In this document: positions 10,757-22,623 of the stretch, one piece after another
How the letters are laid out: each line of letters starts with the position of its first letter
Position numbering within the stretch: position 1 is the stretch's first letter
Made by a program: the position numbers and the translations under genes
Notes under the pieces: generated by a model
What the model saw: the letters and a program-made list of their open reading frames with translations, nothing else
Told to the model about the DNA's origin: nothing
Database searches by the model: none
Assembly (NCBI GenBank): GCA_025716855.1
Contig: JAIXMQ010000050.1
Span: forward strand, 62,001-126,000
DNA length: 64,000 nucleotides
Direction of reading: 5' to 3'
DNA from: Pilaira anomala
Taxonomy: Eukaryota; Mucoromycota; Mucoromycetes; Mucorales; Mucoraceae

Positions 10757-11347
10757 TACTGAAGCCCTACTAATATCAGTTGCCTCACTGAAACAATTCT
10801 GGTCTCCCTTAATGCTCCTTCAAACTCGTACTCTATGGTATCGCACCTTCTCAAAGGAACTACCTACTACTTCCTTCCTACATCTTATAGGAACAGTTGA
10901 GTCCCCCAATTGTCGCTTGTGTGGTAACTCCAATAGTGATACTCTTGAGCATTTTCTGTTACACTGCCTGCTCAAACAAGAAATATGGTCTTCAGTACTG
11001 CTAGAATATTTCTGTACTCCTCCCCTTACATCTGCGGAAGTCTTAGCCACTTTACTTACTCTTACACCCCCTACAACAATTCGCCGTACTCAGATCCCAA
11101 CTCTTTATACTATTGCGGCCACAACTCACTGGACTATCTGGATCCATTATTGGAATTTCATCACTGGCAAAAAACTTTTCCTACCAAAAGCTATTCTGAC
11201 CTCCATTCACTCCCAAGTGTCTCTACTACTACATCCTCCAAGTCCAGCCTAAGTCGCTCTGCGATTGATCCCCCATATTTAAGTCCCACCTCTCCGAGGA
11301 TGTGTGGCCGACAAGTTTAATAAAACTTCATTTTACTAAAAAAAAAA
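10757..11347 (+). mobile_element. 5'-truncated LINE (non-LTR retrotransposon) 3' end
   Basis: An open frame through to the stop at 11250-11252 encodes the C-terminal end of a reverse-transcriptase polyprotein. TRTLWYRTFSKELPTTSFLH is followed by a zinc-binding module C-x2-C-x8-H-x4-C (CRLCGNSNSDTLEHFLLHC), as in the zf-RVT domain of LINE ORF2 proteins. About 75 bp of 3' UTR follows, with TTTAATAAAACTTC and then a terminal A run. Perfect 14-bp direct repeats flank the element (10743-10756 and 11348-11361). All marks of target-primed reverse transcription are present: 5' truncation, A tail and TSD. The catalytic reverse-transcriptase domain is absent, so the copy cannot move by itself. The intact TSD suggests a fairly young insertion. 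Confidence 0.88.
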
Positions 11348-11361
11348 TGTTAGAAATCAGC
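11348..11361 (+). repeat. Target-site duplication, right (14 bp)
   Basis: Exact copy of 10743-10756 at the 3' end of the LINE fragment. Confidence 0.85.
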
Positions 11362-11989
11362 ACCCTCTCCTCTGTATAGTTAGCACCAACTTGTAGCTTT
11401 AGTAAAAACAACTTTCCTTCTTCGCCTCAACAGCAAACATCTGTAGCTGACACTGTGTAAGAAAATAAACCGAAGTCCAATGAAACTGAAGTATAACCAT
11501 TCAAGCTTACTACAGCATAAATTAAAACAGCAGATCCAAAAAAAGAACTTTGTGTCATTTCTGAAGTTTGGCTACATAGTTTTTTTTATATTTATCCCAC
11601 AATCATTATGGATCTGTGGTACCTCTACTTTAATAAAAGATGGCTACCTTACTTTAATAAAGTAATGCACATTTGGATTCTTTTCGTGATATTTAATACG
11701 TGCTGGAAAAACAATCCAGGTAAAAGAAAGCTAAGGATGATAGAAAGGACACGAGATGATATAAATTTGTATAAAAAAGACCATGAAGCTTATAAAAAAT
11801 TTTGAATGAGCACTATTTAATGTTTAAAAATAAAGTATGCAAATGGGTACATTTAAACATATCAAAGAGAGTTTATTACAATATCATGGGGGTGTGGTAT
11901 GATAGAAGAGTGAAAACAATGCTTGATATATTTTAATAATAGGATGATGCATGGTCTGTTCAGATTCAAGAGGTATACAGTATTCGTTA
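11362..11989. other. Repeat-island spacer with short open stretches
   Basis: Contains open stretches of 60-65 codons (11480-11665, 11608-11805). The second ends GKRKLRMIERTRDDINLYKK. There is no domain, no close match elsewhere in the window and no clear splice context, so no gene is called. Confidence 0.4.
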
Positions 11990-12842
11990 TTAATTGTCCG
12001 ATTCTTTCACCATGGAAAAAGTACAAGTATTCCCGTGCACCCAGGACATAGGCACCGCTTCTTCAAATTTACGCTTTCCTTTTGCCCTTGTTAGTTCATT
12101 CAACTCGATTTTCTTGGCTGTATCTACAGCGATAGTCTTTACAGAATATGGTTTTTAGACTTATGATATAATATATATATATGTATACTTTAATATTACC
12201 TTTAAATTATTGAGGCATAAAAACATATTTGGGATCAAAGAGATTTCTCCAATCGAAGTGCACAGTGAGAACGAAGAGAGCAACACCATGGGATAGAAAT
12301 GATGACCGATCAGATTCATTTTGTACAATGAGCAATGACTTCCTATTTATAAAAAACGAGTAAATAATAGTTTAATCGGTAAATAGTTTTCTATTTACCT
12401 TCAACTAAAATACCGCATACGTAGGACAATTGACACGATGGATCACTAAATTATTGAGCATGACCTTCATTTGCTGTCCGAGCTTTACGAGGTCTGACGG
12501 AGGCCTTCCTGAACCAGCATTTGTTGGCTTTACTTCAGCGATTGTAACATCGTGCCTGATCGATCTTACTTTGACGTACGCAATATAATCGGGTTTGAAC
12601 TTCCCTTGGTCGTTTCATGCTGCTGATTTAATCTTGAATTAGCCCAATACACATTTTTTTTATCAATTTTTTTACCATTGGTGGTTAAGCAGGTCCTCAA
12701 TCCCAAAAATCAACTTGATAGCATATGAAAAAACCGTATAGACGAAAGTGTCCTCAACATTCAATTCGTTGGTGGATATATTACGAAATATATAAGCCGA
12801 TGCATCTATAACAGTATAAATATTTTCTGAATATGGCAGACT
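11990..12842 (-). pseudogene. Repeated gene family of unknown function, copy 3 (carries P-D...E-V-K motif)
   Basis: Minus-strand exons, in order: LPYSENIYTVIDASAYIFRN then ISTNELNVEDTF, IEDLLNHQW (12842-12676); GKFKPDYIAYVKVRS, VTIAEVKPTNAG, SDLVKLGQQMKVMLNNLV (about 12610-12420); CGILVEG (near 12400); CSLYKMNLIGHHFYPMVLLS (12340-12190); and TIAVDTAKKIELNELTRAKG..KKR-like basic end up to the stop at 11990. The Pro-Asp (12593-12588) and Glu-Val-Lys (12536-12528), 17 residues apart on predicted strands, fit a PD-(D/E)XK nuclease signature. I recall similar multi-copy proteins in Mucorales genomes, without a known role. Damage: an in-frame TGA (12618-12616), no in-phase junction for the exon ending at 12676, and a one-base deletion near 12420 before CGILVEG. 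Confidence 0.6.
12683..12781 (-). repeat. Inverted-repeat arm (right) of the gene-family copies
   Basis: Reverse-complement partner of 10571-10668, about 2 kb away. Transcripts crossing both arms could fold into a long hairpin. Confidence 0.9.
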
Positions 12843-12978
12843 CTAACGTATCTTTAGCAGTTTACGCCGATCTCAAAAATTTATTCATTGATTCGGCTGT
12901 ATAATATTGCATAATAAAGTAGACTAAACGTAAGCACACATGATGTCAAGTGCTTTTTTATGCAGGTAATATTATTTT

Positions 12979-13115
12979 GATCATCCAAAGTTTTTGGGTC
13001 AAAACTTATAGTGCAGGAACTTGAATATTGTGTGACAGACAAGATAAAGAAAATTATTTTTAGACAAGAACAAACTCATCGTAAAAAAAGATCTGCTGCT
13101 TATGTTTTGTTTTAA
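12979..13115 (+). other. Coding-like fragment, unidentified
   Basis: A frame following a possible AG acceptor encodes FGSKLIVQELEYCVTDKIKK and then a basic stretch (RQEQTHRKKRSAAY) before a stop at 13113-13115. Its amphipathic, charged character looks like protein sequence rather than random AT-rich DNA. No start, no flanking exons and no domain could be found. Probably a relic from a mobile element. Confidence 0.3.
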
Positions 13116-14436
13116 AAAATATTGTATGATGTAAAATGTATGTGGATGTTAGTAACTTTAGTTATTAGAAAAATCTCGGAAAAAGATACATAATGCATTT
13201 TTTTTTATTTTTTTATAAAGGGCTGTTTGGAGAGTTCCTTAAACTGTATATGATTACGATCATCATCATCATCAATTTATGATTGGATTATCGTGCTTGA
13301 TTTTTCTAGCACTACAAGTATAAAAATGGATAGCAATGACAATAAATTAATAGTTTTATTATTACTATTCTCGCTATCTTGCATCATGTATATTTTTATT
13401 TCGATCATCTCTCTTAGTAAAAAAAAAAAAAAAAAAAAAAACCACACTTTTAGGTCCCTTTCGACCTATATAATTTGATTTAGTAAAGCACAGACCGATA
13501 AAATAACCCGAAGTATTTTTTCCCTCTATTTTTTCTATCAAAATAAATTTATACAATATGTATCTTTATTTTGAATCAAGCATATATTTATATGAATCAC
13601 AAGTACATTTATTAAAGTAAAACCAGGGATAATAATAAAAACTCGGTACATGTTTTATTTATAAAATTAAGTAATTTCAGTATTGACACTTTGTGTAAGC
13701 CAGGTGGTGATAGAACATTGCCTTATTATTTTTTTTTATTTATTTCGATTTAAACTTTTGAGACATGAGCTTCCGGAATTTTATATCTTTGAAGCGCTTA
13801 AAAAAAGTAAATTTTGAGACGCTTCACTTTGGTTAAACAATGTTTAAAAAAAAAAAGGAGCTTGCATAATCGATTTTTTTTAATTTTCAAGTTATTTTCT
13901 TAACTTGACTCAAAAGATAAAATATTTTTGCAATGCAGACAAAAAAAAAAAAAAAAAAAAAAATAGATCTTTTTAGAAAAAAAGAAAAATAACATGTCTT
14001 TAACAAAAGAGAAAGAAATCTTTGATAGTGAACTAGAGATGTATACAACAAAATGCATTGAAGAAAAGAGATGAGAATGATACTATAAATATACATGCGT
14101 ATTAAAAAATTACTGTTATTTTTTGTTTATTTACTATACGGCATTCCTAAAATTATCTCCATTGTCAAACGGTATGAAAAATGAGGTGTAGAGATAAATT
14201 GAAATATAATATGTAGATATCCACATCCTTTATTATAAAAAGGAGTTGTTTTAATGTTTATTATGTTTAAATTCATACAACAAGATTTTTGCTCATCATT
14301 TATAAAATTCGTGAAATTTTAATTCCTTTGTCTCTCTCTTTCTCTTTCTTTTCCACTTTTTTTTTCTTCATACATATACATAGATATATACCCTCCTTTT
14401 TTTTTATAATATATATATATAAACACGCATATAGAA
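13116..14436. other. AT-rich intergenic region upstream of the exchanger gene
   Basis: Several A and T homopolymers (13419-13440, 13939-13962) and a CT-rich stretch at about 14328-14360 close to the next start codon. No gene is supported. Confidence 0.5.
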
Positions 14437-15697
14437 ATGAAATCAACTCAAAACCGAATCTACTATTTATTTGGATATCTTACTTTTGTACTTATATTGG
14501 CATTACCAACAATTTTAAGGAAATCCAGTTTTACACTAGCTTACAAAAGACTATACTCAACTATAGCAATAGAAGAAGATATTTTTACTGTTTCTGTATG
14601 TTTTTCTAGTATGACCCCTTCCCTAATTCATAAAGACATTTAAATTAATTATATGATAAATATTTTTAATAACAATTTCATATATTTATAGGATCAATGT
14701 ACAGAAATAGGATCACAGCCAAATCAATGTGAATTTGTACAATCAAATTGTCATGGATTTAATGCATTATATCTTGAACTATTTTATTGCTCGCAATTAT
14801 GGAAGCCAATAACAATTGCCATTCTTGTAAATATTTATATAAACAAAAATTCTATTCCCCTTTTATAAATCAAAAAAAAAAGCCCTACTCCTATCATATT
14901 CCAACCCTACTTTGAATACCCTCCCCCCTTTTTAATTGTAAAATATGTTCATAGTACTAACCTTCTTTTGGCTTATAAAAAATACAGTTATCGTGTTTAT
15001 TAATGTTATTTGGTGCCATTAGTGTTGTAGCCTCTGATTTCTTTTGTAAGTTAAGTTTGTATATATATCGATATATTCTAATATAATATATAGGTCCAAA
15101 TTTACAGACTATTTCATCCAAATTACAACTATCTGAAAGCATGGTAATGACTTATATATAAATTGGAAGGGGAAATAAAAATATCACATATGCTAATAAA
15201 AAACATCGGGTATGTATAGGCCGGCGTAACGGTTTTGGCGTTAGGTAATGGTAGTCCTGATCTGTTTAGTACATTTAGGTGAGTTTCTTTATATACATAT
15301 AAAGTTTAAAGGGTTCGACTTAAAAAAAAAATACAATATAATAGTGCAATGGATACGGGCGCAGGCTCATTAGCTATTGGGGAGTTGATAGGAGCAGGGT
15401 TTTTTATTGTGGCAGTTGTATCAGGATGTATGGGAATTATTAAACCATTTCAGTCACAAAAGATCACGTTTATGCGTGATGCATCCTTTTTGACGGGTGC
15501 AATTATGATTATTACATGGATCGTCTATCATCAACGCATTCAATGGTATCACAGTATTGCTTTGATAGTCTATTATCTCTTGTATGTATCTGTTGTTGTA
15601 TTTGGTGCATGCAGTAATAATCAAGATAAAGTGACGGATAATTCTAAGCATGTATTAACAAAATCAGATATGGATGAAACTACACATTTATTAAAAG

Positions 15698-15737
<40 letters not shown>

Positions 15738-18377
15738 TATCTGGAATATGAATAAAATTAACCAAATATAAAAACATGAATAGGAAACCCACCACTCAGA
15801 CTCATTATACCAGATCGAGCAATGTCTTTCCAGTCAAATATGTCAGATTTTCATAGTCAAAATCATTTAGGGCATATTATTCGACCCGTTTCCCCTAATT
15901 CATCTCGCCCTTCTCTTAATTATGTTGATGCAGTTTCTAGATCAACAAGTGTAAATGGGTCAATTTACTCTAGGACATACAGAAGACCAATGACTCCAAG
16001 AATTGGTTTTAGAACATCTGTTTTTGGTGCAATTGAGGTAAGGGTCAACTTTTTTTTTTTTTGCATAAATCTAAATTTTATTTTATTTTTAAAATTCAAC
16101 TAAAAACGTCATTTCTATATAGTTCCAGGAACAAGTAAATAATATTCGTAGAGCAAATAGTTCAACTTCTATCTTACCAAATCATCGAAATCGACAAAGT
16201 TCTATGCCACCTCCTATGTGGCAAAACTCACAGGGAACACAACAACATCATCATCGTCAACAACAACAACAACAACAACAACAACATCATCATCATCAAC
16301 AACAACATCATTATCATCAACAGCAGCAGCAACATTATCCTCAATTACAACCAAATAATCCTTTTATGGGTGAGGGTGGTAGACAAAGAGCATCTACTAT
16401 GACTGATCAATTAATAACGTTATCTATTCCATCTCCTTCTTTTTCTTTATCACCTACGATACAAGATACACAAGATTATTTTACATATCTTTCTGCACAT
16501 AACTACCCACAGCAACATCAACCTCCACCACAACAATTTATAAATATTCAATCCTCTTCTCCCCCTCCTTTTCCAAGCGTACCTGAAATAACAATTCCCG
16601 AGATTAGGTTAGCACCTCCTTTGAACGACCAAGATCGAATCCCTTCACCGGAACATATGGAAGTAAGAAATAATAATTCACAATACTGGCCGAGTGGTCC
16701 TGTTCATAGTAGATCCAGGGGTCACAGCACATATAGTTTAGCGCCTCCAAGCATATTATCTGATAGCTCATCATTTTACAGTTGTCGACAGAGTTTTGAG
16801 ATCAGTCCATCCAACTCCTTTGATAATCAAAACCAACTCTTGTCTGCAATTTTGAATACACCTCGTTCATCAAGACAACACCAACATCATCAACTTGAGG
16901 AGGAAGATCAATCACATGCTTCTGTGTTTAATGATGTACTTCAGTTAAACATACCAAACAATGATGGTCTTCCTTCTTCTTTACTGTTTCCAAACCAAAA
17001 TTATCATCATCGTCATCCTTCTTTATATCACTACAGAGAAAATTCAGATTACTCTTCTTTTTATTCTAAACAATTTAATCATCATCATATTCCTGTACCA
17101 CCAGCATCAAAATGGGATTATCTAGTGGAAGAAATGAGTCAAGTATTATTACCTACTTTACAAGGCTGGAGAGAGAAATCAATCTTTTCAAAATTAAGCT
17201 CTATAGCTGCTGCACCACTTGTGTTAGTATTCACACTTACTTTACCTGTAGCTGAAATAGATCAAGCCAAAATCAATGATGTGGAGATAACGGAAACAAT
17301 TGCTGGAAGTGAAATTATTCATGTTTCATCACCTACTAAACCAGTAGATACTAAAAATTATTTATCTGTGCCTGTATCTGATGCATTAACTGAATCAAAA
17401 GTTATGATTGATGATGTGGATACCCGACAAGGATGGAATAAACACTTGTTGATCCTACAATCCATTATCAGTACTACATTTATATTCAGTGTGTTTGCAG
17501 GTAAAACTTGTTTTTTTTTTCAAAGAAAAATATGAACATATACTTATACTGTTATTAGCCAATGATGTTATTCCTGCTTCTTCAGTCATTCTAGGTATTG
17601 TCAGTGGTATCTCGATATCAATTTTCGTTATCAAGTCTACCAAATCAGATGAGCCTCCTTCATGGTTTTGGTTACTTTCCTTTATAGGATTTTTTGTTGC
17701 ATTGAATTGGATCTTTTTATTAGCAAATGAAGTAGTAGGCTTATTACAGGTAATTTTGTTTTTATATTACGTTTTCTTTTTAAAACTTAAATGTTTGGTA
17801 TAGGCTTTAGGTGAGATATTTAATATCAGTGATGCTATTATGGGTTTGACGGTATTTGCATTGGTAAGGATTGGTAATGACTGAAAAAAAAAATCAGGAT
17901 ATTTATATTTCGTTTCTAGGGAAACAGCGTTGGTGACTTTGTAGCAAATACAGCCATTGCCAAGGTAAATTTAAGCAAAATAATAATGTGTGTTACCCAG
18001 AACTAATATATATAATTTTTTTAGATGGGATTTCCAACTATGGCCATCTCTGCATGTTATGCAGGTCCTTTACTAAGTAAGATAATAATTTAAGCTTTAG
18101 TGTTTTTTTACTAAGATTACTTTATCTAGATATGGTACTAGGTGTAGGTGTATCTTCATTTTATCAATTTTGGAAAACGGGTACAGCATATCAACTCGAT
18201 ATTGCACCAACAATTATAGTATCTTCAGTTGGATTGATGACTGTACTATTAAGTACATTAATCGTTGTCAATTTGAACGGATATCATGTTACAAAGAACC
18301 TAGGTTATTGGATGATTGGTGTTTATTTGACATGTTGTACAATTAATTTCTTATTAGAATTTCGCATCATTTTTTAA
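14437..18377 (+). CDS. Cation/Ca2+ exchanger, NCLX/YDL206W-like (CaCA superfamily)
   Basis: Membrane antiporter that would exchange Ca2+ for Na+ or H+ across an organelle membrane. About ten GT-AG exons. Exon 1 (14437-14595) carries the first membrane segment. Later exons give CLLMLFGAISVVASDFFC, then the first alpha repeat, LALGNGSPDLFSTF and GAGSLAIGELIGAGFF (15215-15410). The second alpha repeat, GNSVGDFVANTAIAK, MGFPTMAISACYAGPLL and NMVLGVG, sits on three short exons (17920-18150). These motifs match the NCLX branch (human SLC8B1, yeast YDL206W). Between the halves is a long cytosolic loop (15760-17480), far larger than in typical members, rich in Ser, Pro, Gln and His, with an uninterrupted Q/H tract at 16240-16340. 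A (GA)n run begins right after a donor site at 15698. Whether it acts in mitochondrion, vacuole or ER cannot be told from the sequence. Confidence 0.85.
15701..15735. repeat. (GA)n microsatellite at a 5' splice site
   Basis: Begins immediately after the donor GT (15698-15699) of an intron in the exchanger gene. Length changes here could affect splicing. Confidence 0.85.
16240..16340 (+). repeat. CAA/CAT-rich trinucleotide tract coding Gln/His
   Basis: In-frame run of CAA, CAG and CAT/CAC codons in the loop of the exchanger, giving alternating Q and H blocks. Confidence 0.9.
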
Positions 18378-18401
18378 AAAATAAAATAATTATGTATGTA
18401 C

Positions 18402-18404
<3 letters not shown>

Positions 18405-18435
<31 letters not shown>
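18405..18435. repeat. T31 homopolymer
   Basis: 31 consecutive T in the 187-bp gap between the exchanger stop and the SET1 start. Two further CT-rich stretches follow before SET1. Confidence 0.9.
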
Positions 18436-18436
<1 letters not shown>

Positions 18437-18563
18437 TGACTAGTACTTTATTTTGATTAAACAATCCCCCTTCTTTTTTTTTCTTTTTTTCTTTTTTTTT
18501 CTTATATCTCTCTTTCTTTCATAAGAAAACGGAAAATATAGTTTTTTTTAATTGAATCTCTCC

Positions 18564-21500
18564 ATGGATTCAAAATGGTAAATATAGTGGTATAAATTTA
18601 CACATATATATACGCACACACACACTTGCATACAATTTTTAAAATGAATATACTAAACTTATTAGTATATCAATAGGTCTTCAATTACAACTGGAAAGGG
18701 TCCTCGCAATTATAAATGTACATTTGACCCAGAACTAGACACTCAAGGTTTAAAAACAAGCAATCAACCCATTTATGAATACCAAGGCGATAACGTAAAA
18801 TAAAAATATTCTTTATTATTTTTCTTTACATATTTACTAATGTACCTGGTTTCTTTTTTTTTTATTATTATAATATTTAGACATTAGTAACACCACGGGA
18901 TCCTCGTCAAAATACTATACATTACGAAAGAAACTTTACAAAAGGTCGCTTTTTATACAAGAAGCAATTTAATGTAGTTGAATACAGAGTACGTAACTAT
19001 GGAAACCAAAATATTATTATAAAATTAAAAAAAAGCTAAAATTGATAAACAATAGTTTGATGAATATTCAGTTGGACCTAAACCATTAACAAAAGTATTA
19101 GTTTCTCGATTATCACCACTTATGACAGAAACACAAATCATGACATTTTTCTCTGTTTATGGTCAAGTGGCTACTGTAGAAATTGAACGGTGTCCAACCA
19201 CAGGTGGATCATTAGGTATTGCACACGTCTCATTTTCTTCAAATGAATTTACAGACGAAGGTCATCTATCTGCATGCCTTGCTGTTGAAAAAGGAAATGG
19301 ACGTAAGATGGGCAGTGCCGATTGTGTCAAAGTCAGTTTTGATCCAAAAGGTGATAAATTAAAATTGGCAATTGAAGAAGCTAATCGACCTACAACCACA
19401 ATTCAACCTTTAATGGATAATACTTTAAAACGATCACCTTTAAATACACCTGGTACACCATCTTCACATCGAAGGCATGAAAATTATCCTCCTTATCGTC
19501 ATCCTCATTATTTAGAATCTGAAGGATTATATGATCGAAACAATACTAGTAGTAGAAACTGGGATAACAGATACGATTCACGCAATTATTCTCGTTCTTC
19601 TCGTGATGAATATAGATACCGTAGTTATCATGATGATGAATACAATCAAAACAGTAGTAGTAGTAGTAGATATAGAGATGAAAGATTACCACCATCATCA
19701 AGATCATCATATCATGGGAGCGGGCCTCCCCCTTACTCATCATCATCATCTCGATACACATCACCAAGAGATTCTGAAAGGCCACGCTGGAGTAACAGAA
19801 GTCCAAGTATGAGTTCTCCCGATTCACGATATAGAAGCAGAAGCAGAAGCCGTAGTCGAAGTGGTAATAGAGACAATTATTATATTGAAAGATCTTCTAG
19901 TAGTAGATGGGAAAATGAATCCGATTGGGGAAGATATAATAACAATAGTAGTAGTAGTAGTAGACGAAGACCAGATTATTGGGAAGATAGAAAACACGAA
20001 AAATCTTCTAATAGACCTACTTTAGTCATTTCAAGAAAGACTTTACCATTTATTAGAGGTGTTTTAGAAGATTTAAAAAAATTGTTTTATTATTACAATT
20101 TTATTGATGTAAATATATAAATTCATGCAAAAAAAAAAAAAAAAAAAAAAATACTAATATTCTTCTTCACATAGATTTATCATGATGATGAAAATTGGCT
20201 AATCGTATTCGATTCCGTTTCAATAGCTAAAAAGGCTTTGGCTGCAACAATCGATCAATCCATTATGGGTTACAAGTTATTCCTTACACTTCGACAAAAC
20301 TCTTCTTTAATTGAACCGGCAGTGGCTACTGAAGTTGTAGAAACAAATACAGAATCACTTAAAATCACAACAACTTCTGTAGAGACCAATGGAGTATATA
20401 CAAATGATAATCATATTGAAACTGAAGAGAAGAATGAAACCATGGTTACAACAAATACAACAGTAACACACGAAACACCTATCACGAATGGTCATACAAC
20501 TGTCAATTCATTATCCTTATCACCACAAACCTTATCATCGTCATCACAAACACCAGTAACAACAACAGCAACAACAACAACAACAACCGAAGCAGCAGCA
20601 ACAACAACTACAGCAGCTACACCAGAACCTATAGAAACTACAACAGAAGAATTACTTTTCAATCAATTAGCAGACATCTTCCTTAAAGATGTAAAGAACC
20701 GTATTGCAGGACCAGCCATCCACGATTTCTTAAAATCAACCCGTACAAAGCGACAAGAAACTCAACCAGTTCATAAGAGTCCAGAAAAAGCTACGATAGA
20801 CGATCATCACTCTATACAAAATAAAAAGCAAGAAGAAATGATTGTAGAAACCAGTTTACCCTCACTTAGTAAACTACCTCGATTTAAAAAGAAGAAGTCA
20901 GTCTTACTTGGTAAACGCGATTATGAATCCTTTTTATTTAATGACAGTCCAACCTCGGACGCAACAGGAGCTGATAGTAGTCAAACAACAACACCAGTAA
21001 CTAAAAAGCAACATACAGAACGTGAAGAAACTCCTGTTTCAGCAACTTCATCTAGTTCAGAAGAAGGAGAATATCATTCTGGTCCTGAATCAGTAAGTGA
21101 TACAGAAAAATCTTCTTTACCTCGTGGACGTAAACCAGCAAAACAAGTAGAAGAAAATCGACCTCGACGTCTTCGTGATTACCTTAGTGATGAAGAGAGT
21201 TCTGCAGATGAGCATGATGCATTTTTAAAGCAATTGCACAGACAAGAAGAAGAAGATAACGATGATGATGGATCTGATTCAGAAGATGATTTTGTTGAAA
21301 ATGATACTTTTGAAAATATCAATACTAGAAAGCGTAAACGTACAATTAAAAAGACGAATTCAAATAAGAAACAAAAGAAGTCATTGATACAATTACACAG
21401 TGAAGACGAAACAAGTGAATATGATTCTCAACAATATCAACCTAATAAATTACAAAGGAAAAAAACAAATGGCGTACGAAAGAAGAAACCAATAGTTACA

Positions 21501-22623
21501 TTACCTGAAAGAGTTTATGAAGTCATCGAAGAAGATTTATCAAAGGATATTAGTTCAGGTTTTGAAGAAGATGATGAAGAAGACGATGAGGAAGAAAATG
21601 AGTTACCCATGTTGAGAGAAACAATTGATCAAGCTGAATTAGAAAGATCTTTGTTAGCTTCTGATTCTTCTGACAGTGAAGAATTATCTGAATCCAAAAA
21701 TGAAGAAAATGAACATCCTGATTGGGATCCTTTTAATCAAGTACAAGATCCAGAAGATTATTACTTTTTACGTGCTGCATTATTGGAACGTACTGAAAAT
21801 AATAAGGAACAAGCTCCAGTCACAAATGTCATTCGAGGCGGATCTGCAAGAGTTCGGGGTGTACATGCAATTCCTGATGCTGTAAAAGCAACTTATTTAC
21901 CTAAAAACAAAGCAGTGATTGAATTACCAGCAGATGCAGGCAGAATTTCTTCACGAGCTACACGTGTAAATAATCGTCGACTTGTAGTAGGAATGGAAAT
22001 GCAGAAAAAGACAATTGATTCTGATATCTTGAAATTCAATCAACTTCAAAGTCGAAAGAAACAATTACGATTTGCGAAATCTCCTATTCATGACTGGGGT
22101 CTTTATGCAGAAGAACATATTGATGTAAACGATATGGTGATTGAATATGTAGGTGAAATGATTCGACAACAAGTAGCAGAAGAAAGAGAAAAACAATACG
22201 AAAGATGCGGCATTGGAAGTAGTTATTTGTTCCGTGTAGATGATGATACCGTAATTGATGCAACCAAATGCGGTAACGTAGCTCGATTTATAAACCATTG
22301 TTGTGCAGTAAAGTATCTTTTATAGATATATATATATGTATATATAATAATAGTTGGAAAATAGCTAATGTTTTATATTATAGCCAAATTGTAGCGCAAA
22401 AATTATTACTGTCGATAAACATAAAAAAATTGTTATTTATGCAAATCGAGATATTGAGCCTGGAGAAGAAATTACTTATGATTATAAATTCCCAATTGAG
22501 GCTGACAAGATACCCTGTTTGTGTGGAAGTAAATACTGCAAGGGAACGTAAGTATTATTCACCTTGAACAAGATTAATATGATATTGACTCTCTCTTTTT
22601 TTCTTACATGTAGACTCAATTAA
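18564..22623 (+). CDS. SET1: Histone H3 lysine-4 methyltransferase SET1 (COMPASS catalytic subunit)
   Basis: Methylates H3K4 using S-adenosylmethionine within the COMPASS complex in the nucleus. Seven exons join in phase (18564-18577, 18677-18794, 18881-18988, 19056-20108, 20175-22307, 22384-22547, 22614-22623), predicting 1,199 residues. An RRM-like domain lies near residues 92-175 ([20 protein letters not shown]). A Ser/Arg-rich and then acidic middle follows. The N-SET region precedes the SET domain from about residue 1066: [31 protein letters not shown] (split by an intron), the [10 protein letters not shown] motif, and a post-SET CxCGxxxCxGTLN end with a last exon of only 10 nt. Ending exactly on GTLN is typical of SET1. 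Exon 1 is just 14 nt, so simple gene finders may miss both termini. Confidence 0.95.

Noticed and set aside
12834..12905. Plus-strand mini frame MADSNVSLAVYADLKNLFID
   Set aside because: It overlaps the 5' part of the minus-strand family copy, is only 23 codons, and has no splice partner; probably chance.
13293..13478. Hydrophobic open frame ending in poly-Lys
   Set aside because: The lysines come from an A homopolymer and the rest is AT-rich low complexity; no homologous or splice context.
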